From assembly GCF_002979775.1 (NCBI RefSeq), contig NZ_PCPR01000020.1, positions 1-64,000 of the forward strand: a stretch of DNA of 64,000 nt. The letters run 5' to 3'. Position 1 is the first letter of the stretch; each line of letters starts with the position of its first letter. Below, piece by piece: positions 52,089 to 62,841 of this stretch. Source of the DNA: Arthrobacter sp. MYb23 (GTDB lineage Bacteria > Actinomycetota > Actinomycetes > Actinomycetales > Micrococcaceae). The translations under genes were made by a program, and so were the position numbers. The notes beneath the pieces are model-generated. The model saw only the letters and a program-made list of their open reading frames with translations. It searched no databases and was not told where the DNA came from.

Positions 52089-52817
52089 GTGGACGAAACA
52101 AGCAAAGAAACGCTGGTCAGCCTGCGATCCGTCACGAGATCCGTGCAGCTGCCCGATGACCAGCAACTGAATATCCTCCGGGGCATTGATCTGGAAGTTC
52201 GTAGTGGGGACCACGCCGCAATCGTGGGCCGTTCCGGCTGCGGCAAATCAACACTGCTCAACCTGCTGGGCCTTCTGGACATCCCGACGTCGGGGGACCT
52301 TGAGTTCCTGGGGCAGCCCGCGGACCGGTTGGGCAACAACGCCCGCGCCCGGTTGAGGGGTTCCACTGTTGGCTTCGTTTTCCAGCAGTTCAACCTGTTG
52401 CCCGGCCGCAGTGCCTTGGACAATGTCATTACGCCGCTGTTCTATGCCAAAGGCAAGGAATTCTGGCGGCGCCGCGAGATCGCCATGGACATGCTGGACC
52501 GCGTTGGCCTCGCTTCCCGGGCCAACACCATGCCCAATATGCTCTCCGGAGGCGAGCAGCAGCGCGTGGCGATCGCCCGTGCCTTGGTGCGCAGGCCGAG
52601 GCTGATTTTGGCCGATGAACCTACCGGTGCGCTGGACGTGGAAACGGGGCAGTCCGTCATGGCTCTCCTGGACACGGTGGCCACGGAAACAGCTGCGGCT
52701 TTGGTGACCATCACGCACGACACCAACGTCGCAGCCTTGGCCCGGGCTTGCTACCGCCTGGATTCCGGGGTGCTCAGCCCGCTGCCGGCGGCGCAGACTG
52801 CAGGGGTGGGCGCATGA
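52089..52817 (+). CDS. MacB/LolD-type ABC transporter ATPase
   Basis: A 242-aa ATPase: Walker [10 protein letters not shown] (47-55), [16 protein letters not shown]-loop, LSGGEQQR signature, [12 protein letters not shown] Walker B. The ADEPTG(A/N)LD form is the mark of the MacB/FtsE/LolD branch that drives mechanotransmission. Start GTG 52089, 4 nt after the adaptor gene. It overlaps the permease gene by 4 nt. Confidence 0.93.
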   Translation: MDETSKETLVSLRSVTRSVQLPDDQQLNILRGIDLEVRSGDHAAIVGRSGCGKSTLLNLLGLLDIPTSGDLEFLGQPADRLGNNARARLRGSTVGFVFQQFNLLPGRSALDNVITPLFYAKGKEFWRRREIAMDMLDRVGLASRANTMPNMLSGGEQQRVAIARALVRRPRLILADEPTGALDVETGQSVMALLDTVATETAAALVTITHDTNVAALARACYRLDSGVLSPLPAAQTAGVGA

Positions 52818-53995
52818 CCGGCTTCATTTCCACGCTGGTTGAAGCGTGGCAGGAACTCCGCATCAACAAAGTGCGCATTCTCCTGGCCCTTCTTGGTGTT
52901 GCGTTGTCCGTTGCGGCGTTGACCTCGGTGGTGGGCGTAGGAAGTTTGGCCCGCGAAGGCATGAAGGTTCAGTCAGAGCGAAATGGTGGCCGCGTGGCCA
53001 CGCTCTCCTTGATGGTGCACGGGCAGAACATGCCTGATCCGGCAAAACTTGAGAAGGCCTACCAAGGCATTCAACAGCGCTACGGCATCACTACTTCCAC
53101 GCATGTCAGCCAGACCCAGGCCGGCTTTCAGTTTCCCCGAGGCGTGACTACTGTCAACGTGACCATCGTGGATGTGGGCTATGGCATTATTCACAGGGTC
53201 CCGCTGCAGCAAGGCAGCTGGTTCGCGCCCGACGACGGCAAAAGGCTCGCGCCCGCCGTCGTCGTCTCCGAAGCTTTCTACAATCAGGCGGGCAGGCCAA
53301 ACCTGACCACCCACCCAACGGTGACCATTCCTGGAGACCAGCCGGCCACGGCGGTGATGATCGGCGTCGTGCCTGATTCCTACCCGGACACTCCGCCATC
53401 GGCGTTCATCCTTACCGAGGGCGCGGCCATGACCGGGATCAAACCCCAGGTGTCCGAGTTCAAAATGTGGGTGGGCGAGGAACAAGCCGGAGCCCTCACT
53501 GCGGCAATCACCGCCGATCTTCAAGGCCAGTTCCCCGGCTACTACGCCCAAGCCAGCCGCATGGATTATGCCGCATGGGGTGATCCGTTGGCTCCCGTCC
53601 AGCTGGTGGTTGGCGGCGTGGCCGGTCTGGTGCTCCTGCTCGGAGCCGTGGGGATGCTCAATATCTCCATGGTGACCGTGCGCTACAGGGTCCGTGAAAT
53701 AGGCATCCGGCGAAGCTTCGGTGCAACGTCCGGACGGATTTTTGTGGGCGTCATGATGGAATCCGTGGTGGCCACCGCGGTTGCCGGCTTGGCCGGAGTC
53801 ATGCTGGCAGTCGCAGTGGTGAAGCACCCGTGGATCGAATCGAAGGTGGCGCCGGGTCTGACCGAATACCCGGCTTTCCCTATCGAGGCTGCGCTGATGG
53901 GCTTCGGTGCCGCCGTCCTTGTGGGCGCACTCGCCGGAGCCATTCCTGCGCTCGTGGCGGTGCGCGTCAAGGTCATCGACGCGATCCGGTTCTGA
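52814..53995 (+). CDS. MacB-like ABC permease (FtsX fold)
   Basis: A 393-aa permease: one N-terminal helix (KVRILLALLGVALSVAALTSVVGVG), a ~220-aa extracytoplasmic domain, then three C-terminal helices with VRYRVREIGIRRSFGATSGRIF, the MacB coupling motif. The topology is that of MacB without its fused ATPase. ATG 52814 overlaps the ATPase stop as ATGA. Its last 23 nt overlap the end of the convergent ATPase gene. Confidence 0.9.
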   Translation: MTGFISTLVEAWQELRINKVRILLALLGVALSVAALTSVVGVGSLAREGMKVQSERNGGRVATLSLMVHGQNMPDPAKLEKAYQGIQQRYGITTSTHVSQTQAGFQFPRGVTTVNVTIVDVGYGIIHRVPLQQGSWFAPDDGKRLAPAVVVSEAFYNQAGRPNLTTHPTVTIPGDQPATAVMIGVVPDSYPDTPPSAFILTEGAAMTGIKPQVSEFKMWVGEEQAGALTAAITADLQGQFPGYYAQASRMDYAAWGDPLAPVQLVVGGVAGLVLLLGAVGMLNISMVTVRYRVREIGIRRSFGATSGRIFVGVMMESVVATAVAGLAGVMLAVAVVKHPWIESKVAPGLTEYPAFPIEAALMGFGAAVLVGALAGAIPALVAVRVKVIDAIRF

Positions 53996-54665
53996 CCTCC
54001 TCGGTAAGCCTGCCCTGCTGAAGCCGGAAGCAGCGCTCGGTTTTCTGGGCCAGGCTGCGGTCGTGCGTGACTACCAGGATGGTGGTGTTGTGATCTCGGC
54101 TCAGGGAGCTCAACAGTTCAATGATGTGCTCGCCGGTTTGCTCATCGAGGTTCCCGGTGGGCTCATCGGCGAGGATCAGCTTGGGCTCGTTGGCCAGCGC
54201 CCGGGCAATCGCCACGCGCTGCTGCTCCCCGCCGGACAATCGGTTGGTGCGGCGCGAGTGCTTCTCCGGATCCAACTGCACCTGTTCCAACAGCTCTTTG
54301 GCCCGTTGCAGCCTGGCCGCCTTGCGGACGCCGGCGAACTCCATGGGCAGCATGACGTTGTCCACTGCGCTGAGGTTGGGGATCAGGTTGAACTGCTGGA
54401 ACACGAACCCGATGTCCCGCCGACGGTACTCGGTCAGTTTGCCGTCCGGTAGCCCGGCCAGGCTGACGCCATCCACGACGACGTCTCCGGAGGTGGGTTT
54501 GTCCAGCGCACCCAGGAGGGACAACAGCGTGCTTTTGCCGCTGCCGCTCTTGCCCACGATGGATGCCAGCGAGCCCTTCTCCAGCTCGAAGCTGACGCCG
54601 TTAACCGGTTTGATGGTCCGGTCACCGGACTTGAACTGACGGACCAGGTCCTTGACTACAATCAC
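53973..54665 (-). CDS. LolD/MacB-type ABC ATPase of the second module
   Basis: A 230-aa ATPase with Walker A GKSGSGKST (38-46), [24 protein letters not shown] and [15 protein letters not shown]. It pairs with the permease gene that ends at 54668, 2 nt upstream on the same strand. It differs clearly from the ATPase at 52089, so the two modules are not a recent duplication. The 3' end overlaps the convergent permease gene by 23 bp. Confidence 0.93.
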   Translation of the reverse strand: MIVVKDLVRQFKSGDRTIKPVNGVSFELEKGSLASIVGKSGSGKSTLLSLLGALDKPTSGDVVVDGVSLAGLPDGKLTEYRRRDIGFVFQQFNLIPNLSAVDNVMLPMEFAGVRKAARLQRAKELLEQVQLDPEKHSRRTNRLSGGEQQRVAIARALANEPKLILADEPTGNLDEQTGEHIIELLSSLSRDHNTTILVVTHDRSLAQKTERCFRLQQGRLTEEVRTGSRR

Positions 54666-54667
54666 GG

Positions 54668-56128
54668 CTATTCTCCTCGGAGTACTTCGATGGGACGGAT
54701 ACGGGCGGTCAGCAAGGCCGGAACCAACGCGCCGATGATGGCTACTGCGAACACGGCTGCGATGCCGGCAGCGAGGACCCCGGGGGAGACGCTGGCTGTG
54801 ACTGAGGTCAGCAGCTGTGAGGCTCCGCCGAAGGGGCCACCTTGACCACCGGCGCCGGGGAATCCACCCCCAGGGACGCCACCGCCAGGGACCGCACCGT
54901 TGGGCATGGCCCCGGCCAGTCCTCCACCGCGCTGGGTGGTGGTGGCCGCTGTCGTGGTGGTGTTCGAACCAATGAGCGCGGAAGCGATGCCGCCGCTGGC
55001 CAGTGAAGCGATCACAGCACCCACCACGCTGCCAAGGGCAACCAGGACCAACGACTCAAGGACGAACTGCAAGCCGATAGTACGGTTCCGTGCACCGATG
55101 GCTTTCAGGACGCCGATTTCGCGGCGGCGCTCGCGGACCAGCATGACCATGATGAGCAGGATGATGATTCCGGCGGTGGCGAGTGCTGCGATGAACGCGA
55201 TCAGCGAGATGTTTTTGACACTGTCCAGTGAGCTGACGGCGGTTTCGAGGTTGCGCTGCCCCTGGGTGACATCGGCTTTGGTGGTGCCCAGGGCGTCCTG
55301 GACGGCATTTTTGGTGCTGTCCACGTTTTCCATGCTGTTGACCGTGACGATCATGGTGGAGAGCTCATCCGGGGTTTCTGCCAGTGTTTGGGCTTCCGGG
55401 AGGGTCACGTAGACGGCGTTGTTGCCGAAGGTGGTTCCGGCGTCGAAAATGCCGGCCACGGTGAACGTCTTGTCCTGGATGGTGAACGTGGAGCCCACCG
55501 TCAGGTTGTTCTTCTCAGCCAACGACGTGCCCACCAGGGCCTTCGCCTCGGATGCCGAGTAGTCTCCCAAGCCGGTCCCGCTGGTGATGTCCAGGGCCTT
55601 GCCGGTGCTGTCCACCTCGGCGCCGATGCCCGTCGCCGTGATCGGGAGCGTGCGTGCGGGCTGGGTGGTGGTTCCGGTTGAACCGCTGGCGTTGTTGCGG
55701 TTGCCGAGCGTACCGGCGTCGACGGCGGCCGTCAGGTTGGTACTGACTGTCGCCTGCTGCCCGCCGGGGCCGAAGCCACCCCCGGGTCCGACCTGCTGGG
55801 TAGTGCCCGTAGTTGAACCGGTGGATGTCTGAAGACGCAAAGCCTTGGTCCCCACCACCGCCGTCACGTTGGCCACCGAAGCCGCAGTCTCAGCCTCCGC
55901 CGTCGTCAGTGGTTCGCCGCCGCCCTCAAAGCCTTGGCCGCCCGCCGGATTCACTGTCAGGGTGGTGCCCACGGAGGCGTTGAGCTCCTGGACCTTGGCG
56001 CCCACTGCCTGGTTGGCCACGAGCATGGCCAGTGCCAGGCCGATGGCTACGGCCAGGACGGCAACAACGGCCGCCGTTCTGATTTTGTTGCGGAAGGCAT
56101 TGCCTACGCTTCGGGCAAGGACGCTCAC
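54668..56128 (-). CDS. FtsX/MacB-like ABC permease with Gly-rich insert
   Basis: A 486-aa permease with an N-terminal helix (RTAAVVAVLAVAIGLALAMLVAN), a large extracytoplasmic domain (~45-310) and three C-terminal helices with ERRREIGVLKAIGARNRTI. Between the second and third of these is a low-complexity loop of Gly, Pro and Ala (about residues 400-440, with PGGGVPGGGFPG). A further Gln/Gly/Thr-rich stretch lies near 100-130. GTG 56128 has GAGGAG upstream; a TTG at 56149 also opens the frame but has no such site. Confidence 0.88.
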   Translation of the reverse strand: MSVLARSVGNAFRNKIRTAAVVAVLAVAIGLALAMLVANQAVGAKVQELNASVGTTLTVNPAGGQGFEGGGEPLTTAEAETAASVANVTAVVGTKALRLQTSTGSTTGTTQQVGPGGGFGPGGQQATVSTNLTAAVDAGTLGNRNNASGSTGTTTQPARTLPITATGIGAEVDSTGKALDITSGTGLGDYSASEAKALVGTSLAEKNNLTVGSTFTIQDKTFTVAGIFDAGTTFGNNAVYVTLPEAQTLAETPDELSTMIVTVNSMENVDSTKNAVQDALGTTKADVTQGQRNLETAVSSLDSVKNISLIAFIAALATAGIIILLIMVMLVRERRREIGVLKAIGARNRTIGLQFVLESLVLVALGSVVGAVIASLASGGIASALIGSNTTTTAATTTQRGGGLAGAMPNGAVPGGGVPGGGFPGAGGQGGPFGGASQLLTSVTASVSPGVLAAGIAAVFAVAIIGALVPALLTARIRPIEVLRGE

Positions 56129-56256
56129 GTTTCTCCTCTTGACCTGCAAGTTTTAGGGACCCACTGAACGTGGGCCGCAGATCCAAGACTGGTGAGTACT
56201 GCTGTGCGTGGAGCCTGCCGAGGCTATGCGTGGGCTGTGAAAGGTTGCGGGAAAGC

Positions 56257-56294
56257 GAAAGCCCCGGCCCGCCTGCTGGCGGACCGGGGCTTTC
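56257..56294 (-). terminator. Terminator of the chvE-mmsBA operon
   Basis: AAAGCCCCGG and CCGGGGCTTT form the outer stem with a CCGCC/GGCGG inner stem and a TGCT loop (plus-strand view). It lies about 28 nt after the chvE stop on the minus strand. Confidence 0.8.
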
Positions 56295-56321
56295 TGGTAA
56301 AAGGTGTTACTTGGTGATCAG

Positions 56322-57419
56322 TTACTTGGTGATCGGGCCGAGTACCGGATCGTCGACGTAAGCGGTCTTCACGTTCTCTGCAGTAACGATCTGCGGAGGC
56401 AGGAGGAACGCCGGGACGGTCTTGACACCGTTCTTGTAGGAGTCCTTGTCGTTGATTTCCAGTTCCTTGCCGGCCTGGAGGTCCTTCACCATGGTGATGG
56501 CGTGCTCAACGAGCTTACGGGTGTCCTTGTTGATGGTGGAGTACTGCTCGCCAGCGATGATCGACTTCACGGACTCAACTTCGGAGTCCTGGCCGGTCAC
56601 TACGGGAAGCGGCTTTCCTGCGGCCTTGACGGAGGTCAGGACTGCGCGGGCCAGGGTGTCGTTCGGGGAGAGAACGCCGTCCAGGGAAGCGGTGCCGTAG
56701 CTGCCGGTGAGCAGCGTGTCAGCGCGACGCTGGGCGTTTTCAGCCTTCCAGCCCTGGGTTACAGCCTGCTCGAACGTGGTCTGGCCGGACAGGACCTTGA
56801 GGGTGCCGTCGTCGATCTTCGGCTTCAGGACGCTCATGGCGCCGTCAAAGAAGACCTTCGCGTTGGCATCGTCGGGGGAGCCTGCAAACAGCTCCACGTT
56901 GTACGGACCGGACGCCTTCTTGGCCTTCATGCCATCCAGCAGGGCCTGGCCCTGGAGGACACCAACCTTGAAGTTGTCGTACGCCACGTAGTAGTCCACA
57001 TTCTCGGTGTTGAGAAGCAGGCGGTCGTAAGCGATGACTGTGGCGCCGGAGTCCTTGGCCTGCTGGAGCTGCGTACCCAGCTGGGCGCCGTCGATGGCTC
57101 CCACAATGATGACCTTTGCACCCTTGGTGACCATGGCACTGATCTGGTTCTGCTGCTCGGACACGCCGCCGTTGGCGAACTGGACGTCGGCCTTGAAGCC
57201 GGCGCCGGTGAGGCCATCGTTGAACAGCTTCTCCGCGAGAACCCAGTTTTCACTGGTCTTCTGCGGAAGTGCGACGCCGATCAGCGAGTCCTTGGGGAAC
57301 GCTTCCCCGCCTGCCGTGCTGGTGCTTGAGCCGCTGTCAGTGCGGCCGCAGGCTGTCAGCGCCAGTGCCGCGATGGCAGCGACTGCTGCTGCCTTTCCTG
57401 CTTTACCAAACATTCGCAT
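56322..57419 (-). CDS. chvE: ChvE-like multiple-monosaccharide-binding lipoprotein
   Basis: Extracytoplasmic sugar receptor, 365 aa, lipobox LTACGR. The mature part matches ChvE/XylF-type receptors: IGVALPQKTSENW, NQISAMVTKGAKVIIVGAIDG, VIAYDRLLLNTENVDYY, NVELFAGSPDDANA and SVKSIIAGEQYSTINKDTR. ChvE relatives bind xylose, arabinose, glucose or galactose. Starts at ATG 57419 (ATG 57413 also possible). The downstream gene order receptor, permease, ATPase on this strand is read from mmsA to chvE. Confidence 0.93.
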   Translation of the reverse strand: MRMFGKAGKAAAVAAIAALALTACGRTDSGSSTSTAGGEAFPKDSLIGVALPQKTSENWVLAEKLFNDGLTGAGFKADVQFANGGVSEQQNQISAMVTKGAKVIIVGAIDGAQLGTQLQQAKDSGATVIAYDRLLLNTENVDYYVAYDNFKVGVLQGQALLDGMKAKKASGPYNVELFAGSPDDANAKVFFDGAMSVLKPKIDDGTLKVLSGQTTFEQAVTQGWKAENAQRRADTLLTGSYGTASLDGVLSPNDTLARAVLTSVKAAGKPLPVVTGQDSEVESVKSIIAGEQYSTINKDTRKLVEHAITMVKDLQAGKELEINDKDSYKNGVKTVPAFLLPPQIVTAENVKTAYVDDPVLGPITK

Positions 57420-57472
57420 ATCTTGGTTCACTTTCTGTGTGGGTGGGGTGGAGCGAGTCGTGAGGAAGCGGA

Positions 57473-58744
57473 TTACGCTTCCTTGGAGATGACCTCTTTG
57501 GTGGACGTGGTTTCGTCCGGCTTGATCTCGTTGTTGTTTCGCTGGAATCCCTTGATCAGCATGCCCGTAATGGACCGCTTGCCCTGGGACTTGTTGTAGA
57601 CATCGAAGGCGACTGCGGCCAGGAGCACCAGGCCCTTGATGATCTGGGTGAGGTCGGCGCCAACACCCAGGAGCTGGAGGCCGTTGTTGAGGACAGCCAT
57701 GACCAGGCCACCTACGATCGAGCCGATCACGGTACCAACACCACCGGTAACAGCGGCGCCACCGATGAAGACGGCTGCAATGGCATCCAGTTCCCAACCG
57801 ACGCCGTCGAACGGGCCGGAAGCTGTGGAACGGGCAACGAAGATCATGCCGGCCAGGCCAGCCAGGATGGACATGTTCATCATGACCATGAAGTTGACCT
57901 TCTTGGACTGAACGCCGGAGAGTTCGGCTGCGTGGCGGTTGCCACCCACGGCGTAGACGTGACGGCCAAGGACCGTCTTGTCAGCGATGAACCCGTAGAT
58001 GAGGACCAGCACGGCGAGGATCATGCCGGGGATGGGGAAGGAGGTTCCGGGGCGGCCGGTTGCAAACAAGTACGTTGCGTAAAGGATGGCGCCGCAGATC
58101 AGGACCAGCTTGGTGACCTCCACCCAGAGCTCGGGAACGTCGGCGCCAAGGGCCTTGGCTGCTGCACGGGCACGCAGGGACATGATCACAACGAATGCTG
58201 CCGCCACAATGCCGATGAGCAACGTGAGGTTGTTGAATCCGGTGTTCGGGCCAATCTCGGGCAGGTAGCCGGAACCAATGAACTGGAATTCCTTGGAAAC
58301 CGGGATGGTGTTGGACTTGCCCACAAACTGGTTGAAGCCACGGAACAGGAGCATGCCGGCCAGGGTCACGATGAAGGCCGGGATGCCTACATATGCCGTC
58401 CAAAGGCCTTGCCACGCGCCGATCACCGCGCCCAGGAGCAAGCCGAAGAGCACGCCTGCCCACCAAGGCAGGCCCCAGTCCCGCATGGCGAGGGCAACCG
58501 AAACGCCCACGAATGCTGCCACGGAACCCACCGAGAGGTCGATGTGACCGGCGATGATGACCAGGACCATGCCAATTGCCAGGATCAGGATGTAGGAGTT
58601 GCCGTTGAACAGGTTGATCACGTTGCCCGGGGTCAACGTGCGGCCCCCGGTGAAGATCTGGAAGAAGACGATAAGTGCCACCAGGGCGAAGATCATGCCG
58701 AACTGGCGGGTATTGCCACCAAATAGCTTCTTGAGCGCGTTCAT
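57473..58744 (-). CDS. mmsB: Sugar ABC transporter permease (MmsB/XylH type)
   Basis: A 423-aa permease with about ten helices. GHIDLSVGSVAAFVGVSVA is the conserved TM3 motif of CUT2 permeases, and LGRHVYAVGGNRHAAELSGVQSKKVN is the coupling loop. The C-terminal tail is polar. Second gene of the operon, 44 nt after the ATPase gene. Confidence 0.94.
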   Translation of the reverse strand: MNALKKLFGGNTRQFGMIFALVALIVFFQIFTGGRTLTPGNVINLFNGNSYILILAIGMVLVIIAGHIDLSVGSVAAFVGVSVALAMRDWGLPWWAGVLFGLLLGAVIGAWQGLWTAYVGIPAFIVTLAGMLLFRGFNQFVGKSNTIPVSKEFQFIGSGYLPEIGPNTGFNNLTLLIGIVAAAFVVIMSLRARAAAKALGADVPELWVEVTKLVLICGAILYATYLFATGRPGTSFPIPGMILAVLVLIYGFIADKTVLGRHVYAVGGNRHAAELSGVQSKKVNFMVMMNMSILAGLAGMIFVARSTASGPFDGVGWELDAIAAVFIGGAAVTGGVGTVIGSIVGGLVMAVLNNGLQLLGVGADLTQIIKGLVLLAAVAFDVYNKSQGKRSITGMLIKGFQRNNNEIKPDETTSTKEVISKEA

Positions 58745-58788
58745 TGTTTTGGTCCTTGTGTCAGGAAGGGGTAAGGCTGGGCCAACGG

Positions 58789-60345
<1,557 letters not shown>

Positions 60346-60431
60346 CAGCCCTTACGCCTCCAATGCATGACTTCGTTGTCGGCCCCGCAATGGCGAGGCT
60401 GTCTGATGAAAAAGTAAACTGGATCACCCGT

Positions 60432-60454
60432 CTTGTCGTCAAGACTTGAACGCA
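60432..60454. promoter_or_regulatory. Operator candidate upstream of mmsA
   Basis: CTTGTCGTCAAG followed by ACTTGAACGCA. The match with 61692-61714 is 20 of 24 positions when one flanking base is included. CTTG and CAAG half-sites give the core dyad symmetry. Probably bound by the ROK regulator. Confidence 0.6.
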
Positions 60455-60474
60455 TGATCCAGCTAACGATTTCG

Positions 60475-61665
60475 TTACCTACCGGTAATACCGGCGTGTT
60501 GGAACACTAAGGCGGCCGCTCCCAGCGCTTCTGCGCGCGCCCCGAGGGAGGACATTGCGAGGTGCGTCGTCTCGCCCACCACAGGCACCGCGTGGCGTAC
60601 CAAGCCCCTCCGGATGGGGTCCAAAAGGAGGTCGCCAAGCCCCGCCAGCGGACCGCCCACCACGATGACTTCAGGGTTGATCAGGTTGGAGACGTTGCCC
60701 AGGGCGCGGCCCACCGCCAACCCGGCGTCGTCCACTACGCGTTGGGTTGCGGAGTCGCCGGCGAGGCAGTTGCGGACGATGTCCTGTGGCGTCAACAGCA
60801 CCTCCTGGCCGCGCCCCAGCAACTCGATCATGGTGGTGGTGGACGCTATCGTTTCGAGGCAACCCCTGTTGCCACAGCGGCACACCAGGCCATGCTCGTG
60901 AATGGTGGCGTGGCCGATTTCCCCAGTGATGCCCACGTTGCCGTAGTACGGGAATCCGTTGAGAATCAGGCCGGCGCCGATGCCCGAGCCGATCTTGAGG
61001 AACATCAGGTTTGAAACTCCGCTGTGAGGCCCCCACGTCACCTCGGACAGGGCGCCCAAGTTTGCGTCGTTATCAACAAAAACGGGGCAGTTCAGCGCTT
61101 CCTCCAGCCGATGGAGGATGTCGATGCCAACCCATTCGGGCAGAATTGCGCCCTGTGCCACCGTGCCGGATCGCCGGTCTATAGGGCCTGGGATACCCGC
61201 TCCTGCCCCCACTACCGCCGTACGGTCGATCCCGTTCTCCTGGAGCAGTTTTTCGAGCAGCGTGACCGCGGCCGCAATGCCTTCCTCGGCCTGATGACCC
61301 AGCGGCAACTCGATGTAATCCTCGGCAATGACGTGATAGCCCAGCGAGGCAAGGACTACCCGAAGGTGGCGGCGTCCGAAGTCGATTCCGACGGCGACCG
61401 CACCGTTGCTGTTCAGCCTGACGTTGGTTGCCCGGCGGCCGGAGCTCGTGGTCGGCTCCGTGGATACCAGGCCCGCGTCCTGCATGATTTTGACGATGTT
61501 TGAAACCGTTGCCGTGGAGAGACCGGTCTGCCGCGAGAGCTCTGCTTGCGTGGAGGGCCCGCTCAGCAGGCATTCGATGATGCGCTGCTGATTCAGGTGG
61601 CGCAGCGCGGACTGCGAGCCGGGTTTTCTTGGATGGCTCTTCGTTGAGCGCTGCGTTGCGGACAT
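60475..61665 (-). CDS. ROK-family transcriptional regulator of the sugar transporter
   Basis: A 396-aa XylR/NagC-like repressor. The winged helix spans ~25-85 (LNQQRIIECLLSGPSTQAELSRQTGLSTATVSNIVKIM). The ROK domain follows with AVGIDFGRRHLRVVLA, GAGIPGPIDRRSG, FVDNDANLGALSE and the zinc motif CRCGNRGCLE. Sugar binding likely releases it from DNA. It lies immediately upstream of mmsA on the same strand. The ATG at 61665 has no ribosome site; TTG 61686 is an alternative. Confidence 0.92.
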   Translation of the reverse strand: MSATQRSTKSHPRKPGSQSALRHLNQQRIIECLLSGPSTQAELSRQTGLSTATVSNIVKIMQDAGLVSTEPTTSSGRRATNVRLNSNGAVAVGIDFGRRHLRVVLASLGYHVIAEDYIELPLGHQAEEGIAAAVTLLEKLLQENGIDRTAVVGAGAGIPGPIDRRSGTVAQGAILPEWVGIDILHRLEEALNCPVFVDNDANLGALSEVTWGPHSGVSNLMFLKIGSGIGAGLILNGFPYYGNVGITGEIGHATIHEHGLVCRCGNRGCLETIASTTTMIELLGRGQEVLLTPQDIVRNCLAGDSATQRVVDDAGLAVGRALGNVSNLINPEVIVVGGPLAGLGDLLLDPIRRGLVRHAVPVVGETTHLAMSSLGARAEALGAAALVFQHAGITGR

Positions 61666-61682
61666 GACAAGAAGATTGCCCC

Positions 61683-61714
61683 ACAAGCAAGCTTGTAGTC
61701 AAGAAGTGAACGCA
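61683..61714. promoter_or_regulatory. Operator candidate upstream of the ROK gene
   Basis: ACAAGC-AA-GCTTGT is an inverted repeat (61683-61696). It runs into CTTGTAGTCAAG and AAGTGAACGCA, which copy the box upstream of mmsA. Repeated CTTG/CAAG half-sites suggest cooperative binding. The rest of the 309-bp gap to 61975 shows no gene. Confidence 0.6.
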
Positions 61715-61974
61715 AGGAGTCAAGCATTACCGACATACTCCAACACAAGAACAATGAACATGTACCCCTTGTGAGGCCCGTTATGCGTGCTTAGATCCCG
61801 GGTTGGCACGCAGAGCGGGCCCCGCAACGTGAGAGGCGGGGGCATTGCGTCCCGCTTTGGCGGCACGCGGGTCCAATTGCCCCGCTGCGTGTGCTCCTGC
61901 CGCGCCTACGCTTGAAGAAGAAACCTCCCGGGCCCTTGTACGAGGCATTGGGAACAGGCGAAACCAAGGTGGTA

Positions 61975-62841
61975 ATGATGCTGCTCTCAGTCCTGCAGGC
62001 GAACGCTTCCGTGATGGACGTTGAGGCGAACCTGCGCACCATCGACGACGCCGCGCAGCGCGCCGCCCGAGCAGGGGCAGGCCTGCTCCTGACGCCGGAG
62101 TTATTCCCCGTGGGATATGCCCCTCTGCGGCTGCACGCCGAACTGGACCCTGCCACCCTCCCGGACATTCGCGAACGCCTGGCTGACATTGCCCGCCGGC
62201 ACAAGATCGGCCTGGTCTACAGCCTTCCGGCAGTGAGCCGTCAGGCAGCCGTCAACCAGCAAGAGACAGCGCACGACGACGACAGGCAGGCGGCTTCCGC
62301 TGGCAACGGCTGGCACATCACGGCTACTTTGCTGGACGCCTCAGGCGCCGAGGTTCTCAATTACGCGAAGGTGCATCTCTTTGGGCCGGAAGAGCACAAG
62401 GCGTTCGTGGCCGCCCAAGAACCTCCCGCCGTCGTGGACTTCAACGGAATCCGCACGTCGATGCTGATCTGCTACGACGTCGAGTTCCCCGAAGCGGTGC
62501 GCGCCGCAGCCACCCGCGGCGCCGAACTCCTACTCGTCCCAACGGCCCTGTCCGCGGGCTTCGACAACGTCCCGCAGGTGCTCATCCGCGCCCGTGCGTT
62601 GGAGAGCCAGCTCAACGTGGCCTATGCCAACCACTCCGGACACGAGGATGTGTACACCTTCCTGGGTGGCAGCGTGGTGGCCGGGCCGGACGGCTCTCTG
62701 TTGGCTGCCGCCGGGGAAGGTTCAGCTTTGCTGTTCGCGGAGGTAGGCACGGAAGCGGTCAAAGCCGCGCGTGAGGAAGTCCCGTACCTTCGTGAGCGCA
62801 GGCCGGAACTGTACGGGCAATGGCAGGACAGGCAGGGCTAG
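61975..62841 (+). CDS. Carbon-nitrogen hydrolase (nitrilase superfamily amidase)
   Basis: A 288-aa cytoplasmic hydrolase with the Glu-Lys-Cys triad: Glu42 (LLLTPELF), Lys132 (NYAKVHLFG) and Cys166 (MLICYDVEFPE). HLFGPEEHKAF and LLLVPTALSAGFDNV suggest the aliphatic amidase/omega-amidase group. A polar insertion (~90-112) interrupts the domain after AVSRQ. Two ATGs at 61975 and 61978 follow AAGGTGG; the earlier is used. Its stop shares the CTAG sequence with the stop of the convergent gene. Confidence 0.9.
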   Translation: MMLLSVLQANASVMDVEANLRTIDDAAQRAARAGAGLLLTPELFPVGYAPLRLHAELDPATLPDIRERLADIARRHKIGLVYSLPAVSRQAAVNQQETAHDDDRQAASAGNGWHITATLLDASGAEVLNYAKVHLFGPEEHKAFVAAQEPPAVVDFNGIRTSMLICYDVEFPEAVRAAATRGAELLLVPTALSAGFDNVPQVLIRARALESQLNVAYANHSGHEDVYTFLGGSVVAGPDGSLLAAAGEGSALLFAEVGTEAVKAAREEVPYLRERRPELYGQWQDRQG

